DNA from: Aquisalimonas sp.
GTDB taxonomy: Bacteria > Pseudomonadota > Gammaproteobacteria > Nitrococcales > Aquisalimonadaceae
Assembly: GCA_007133445.1 (NCBI GenBank)
Contig: SLMR01000231.1
Span: 1 to 7,803 of the forward strand
DNA length: 7,803 nt
Direction of reading: 5' to 3'
This document shows positions 7,505 to 7,803 of this stretch, in pieces. The notes beneath the pieces are model-generated. The model ran no database searches. It was not told the DNA's origin and saw only the letters and a list, made by a program, of their open reading frames with translations. The translations under genes were made by a program, and so were the position numbers. The first letter of the stretch is position 1; every line of letters begins with the position of its first letter.

Positions 7505-7548
7505 GAATCACCCGGCGACACCCTACCACTTCAACGGAGTCTTCTCCC

Positions 7549-7803
7549 ATGGCCGTACAACTCGGGGTTGTGATGGACCCCATCGCGCACATCAAGCCCT
7601 GGAAGGACACGACCCTGGCCATGCTGCTGGCGGCGCAGGCTCGCGGCTGGCAGCTGCACTACTTCGAGCTGGGTGATCTTTACCTGCGCGACGGCACCGC
7701 CTGGGGGGACAGCCGCACGCTATCAGTCCGCGATGACAACCACGACTGGTACACGCTGGGCAACGGCGGACCCACCGAGCTCGGGCAACTGGACGTGATC
7801 CTC
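7549..7803 (+). CDS. gshB: GshB, glutathione synthetase (N-terminal 85 codons; continues past window)
   Basis: The 85 visible residues match the N-terminal substrate-binding domain of bacterial glutathione synthetase, the cytoplasmic ATP-grasp enzyme that joins gamma-glutamylcysteine and glycine using ATP. The family signature at the start is LGVVMDPIAHIKPWKDTTLA (residues 5-24); E. coli GshB reads LGIVMDPIANINIKKDSSFA. Next come MLLAAQARGWQLHYFELGDLYL (25-46), an RTLSV strand (56-60) and LGQLDVIL just before the edge. The ATP-grasp domain lies outside the window. The ATG has a GGAG ribosome site with 9 nt spacing. The gene diverges from pilG, as in P. aeruginosa. It has no known role in the chemosensory pathway, so the link is conserved position rather than shared function. 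Confidence 0.95.
   Translation, partial: MAVQLGVVMDPIAHIKPWKDTTLAMLLAAQARGWQLHYFELGDLYLRDGTAWGDSRTLSVRDDNHDWYTLGNGGPTELGQLDVIL

Larger units (their letters stand above)
7244..7548. promoter_or_regulatory. Divergent intergenic region between pilG and gshB
   Basis: About 305 bp with no convincing gene. It must hold the promoters of the leftward pil-chp operon and of gshB, but I see no strong sigma-70 promoter and no TGGCAC-N5-TTGCA sigma-54 element. The best weak candidate for pilG is TTTCCT (plus-strand 7343-7348) and TATGTT (7320-7325) with 17 bp spacing on the minus strand, matching 3/6 and 4/6 of consensus. Three dyad symmetries are listed separately. A plus-strand open frame from 7437 runs into gshB in another frame and is not a gene. 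Confidence 0.5.

Overview
The window is GC-rich bacterial chromosome. It carries most of a Pil-Chp type chemosensory operon, the system that controls type IV pili (twitching motility and surface sensing) in Pseudomonas and related Gammaproteobacteria. All chemosensory genes lie on the minus strand. In order of transcription they are pilG, pilH, pilI, pilJ, pilK and chpA. The glutathione synthetase gene gshB starts on the plus strand at the right edge and diverges from pilG. This gshB / pilG-pilH-pilI-pilJ-pilK-chpA arrangement is the one known from Pseudomonas aeruginosa, so the source is very likely a gammaproteobacterium. The GC richness and strongly acidic linkers in ChpA would suit a halophilic or alkaliphilic lineage such as Ectothiorhodospiraceae, but that is only a guess.

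Layout from right to left: gshB N-terminus (7549-7803, runs off the window); a divergent intergenic region of about 305 bp with three small dyad symmetries (7244-7548); pilG, a CheY-like regulator (6839-7243, GTG start); a 109 bp gap with an imperfect hairpin; pilH, a second CheY-like regulator (6364-6729); pilI, a CheW-like adaptor (5821-6354); a 57 bp gap with a hairpin; pilJ, the methyl-accepting transducer (3697-5763); pilK, a CheR-type methyltransferase (2782-3684); and the N-terminal 926 codons of chpA, the hybrid CheA-like kinase (2778 to base 1, open at the window edge). Gaps of 9, 12 and 3 nt at pilH-pilI, pilJ-pilK and pilK-chpA point to one co-transcribed and largely coupled operon.

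How the genes work together (from P. aeruginosa): PilJ senses a periplasmic or pilus-derived signal and is coupled by PilI to the kinase ChpA. ChpA passes phosphate to PilG, which promotes pilus extension and cAMP production, and to PilH, which antagonises PilG or acts as a phosphate sink. PilK is expected to methylate PilJ for adaptation.

The system is known rather than new. The most interesting detail is the ChpA N-terminus. By eye it looks like a chain of Hpt-like helical units, of which only the first (His51) and the last visible one (His731) keep a histidine at the phosphoacceptor position. Long open frames opposite pilJ, pilK, chpA and pilI-pilH are judged to be codon-bias shadows.
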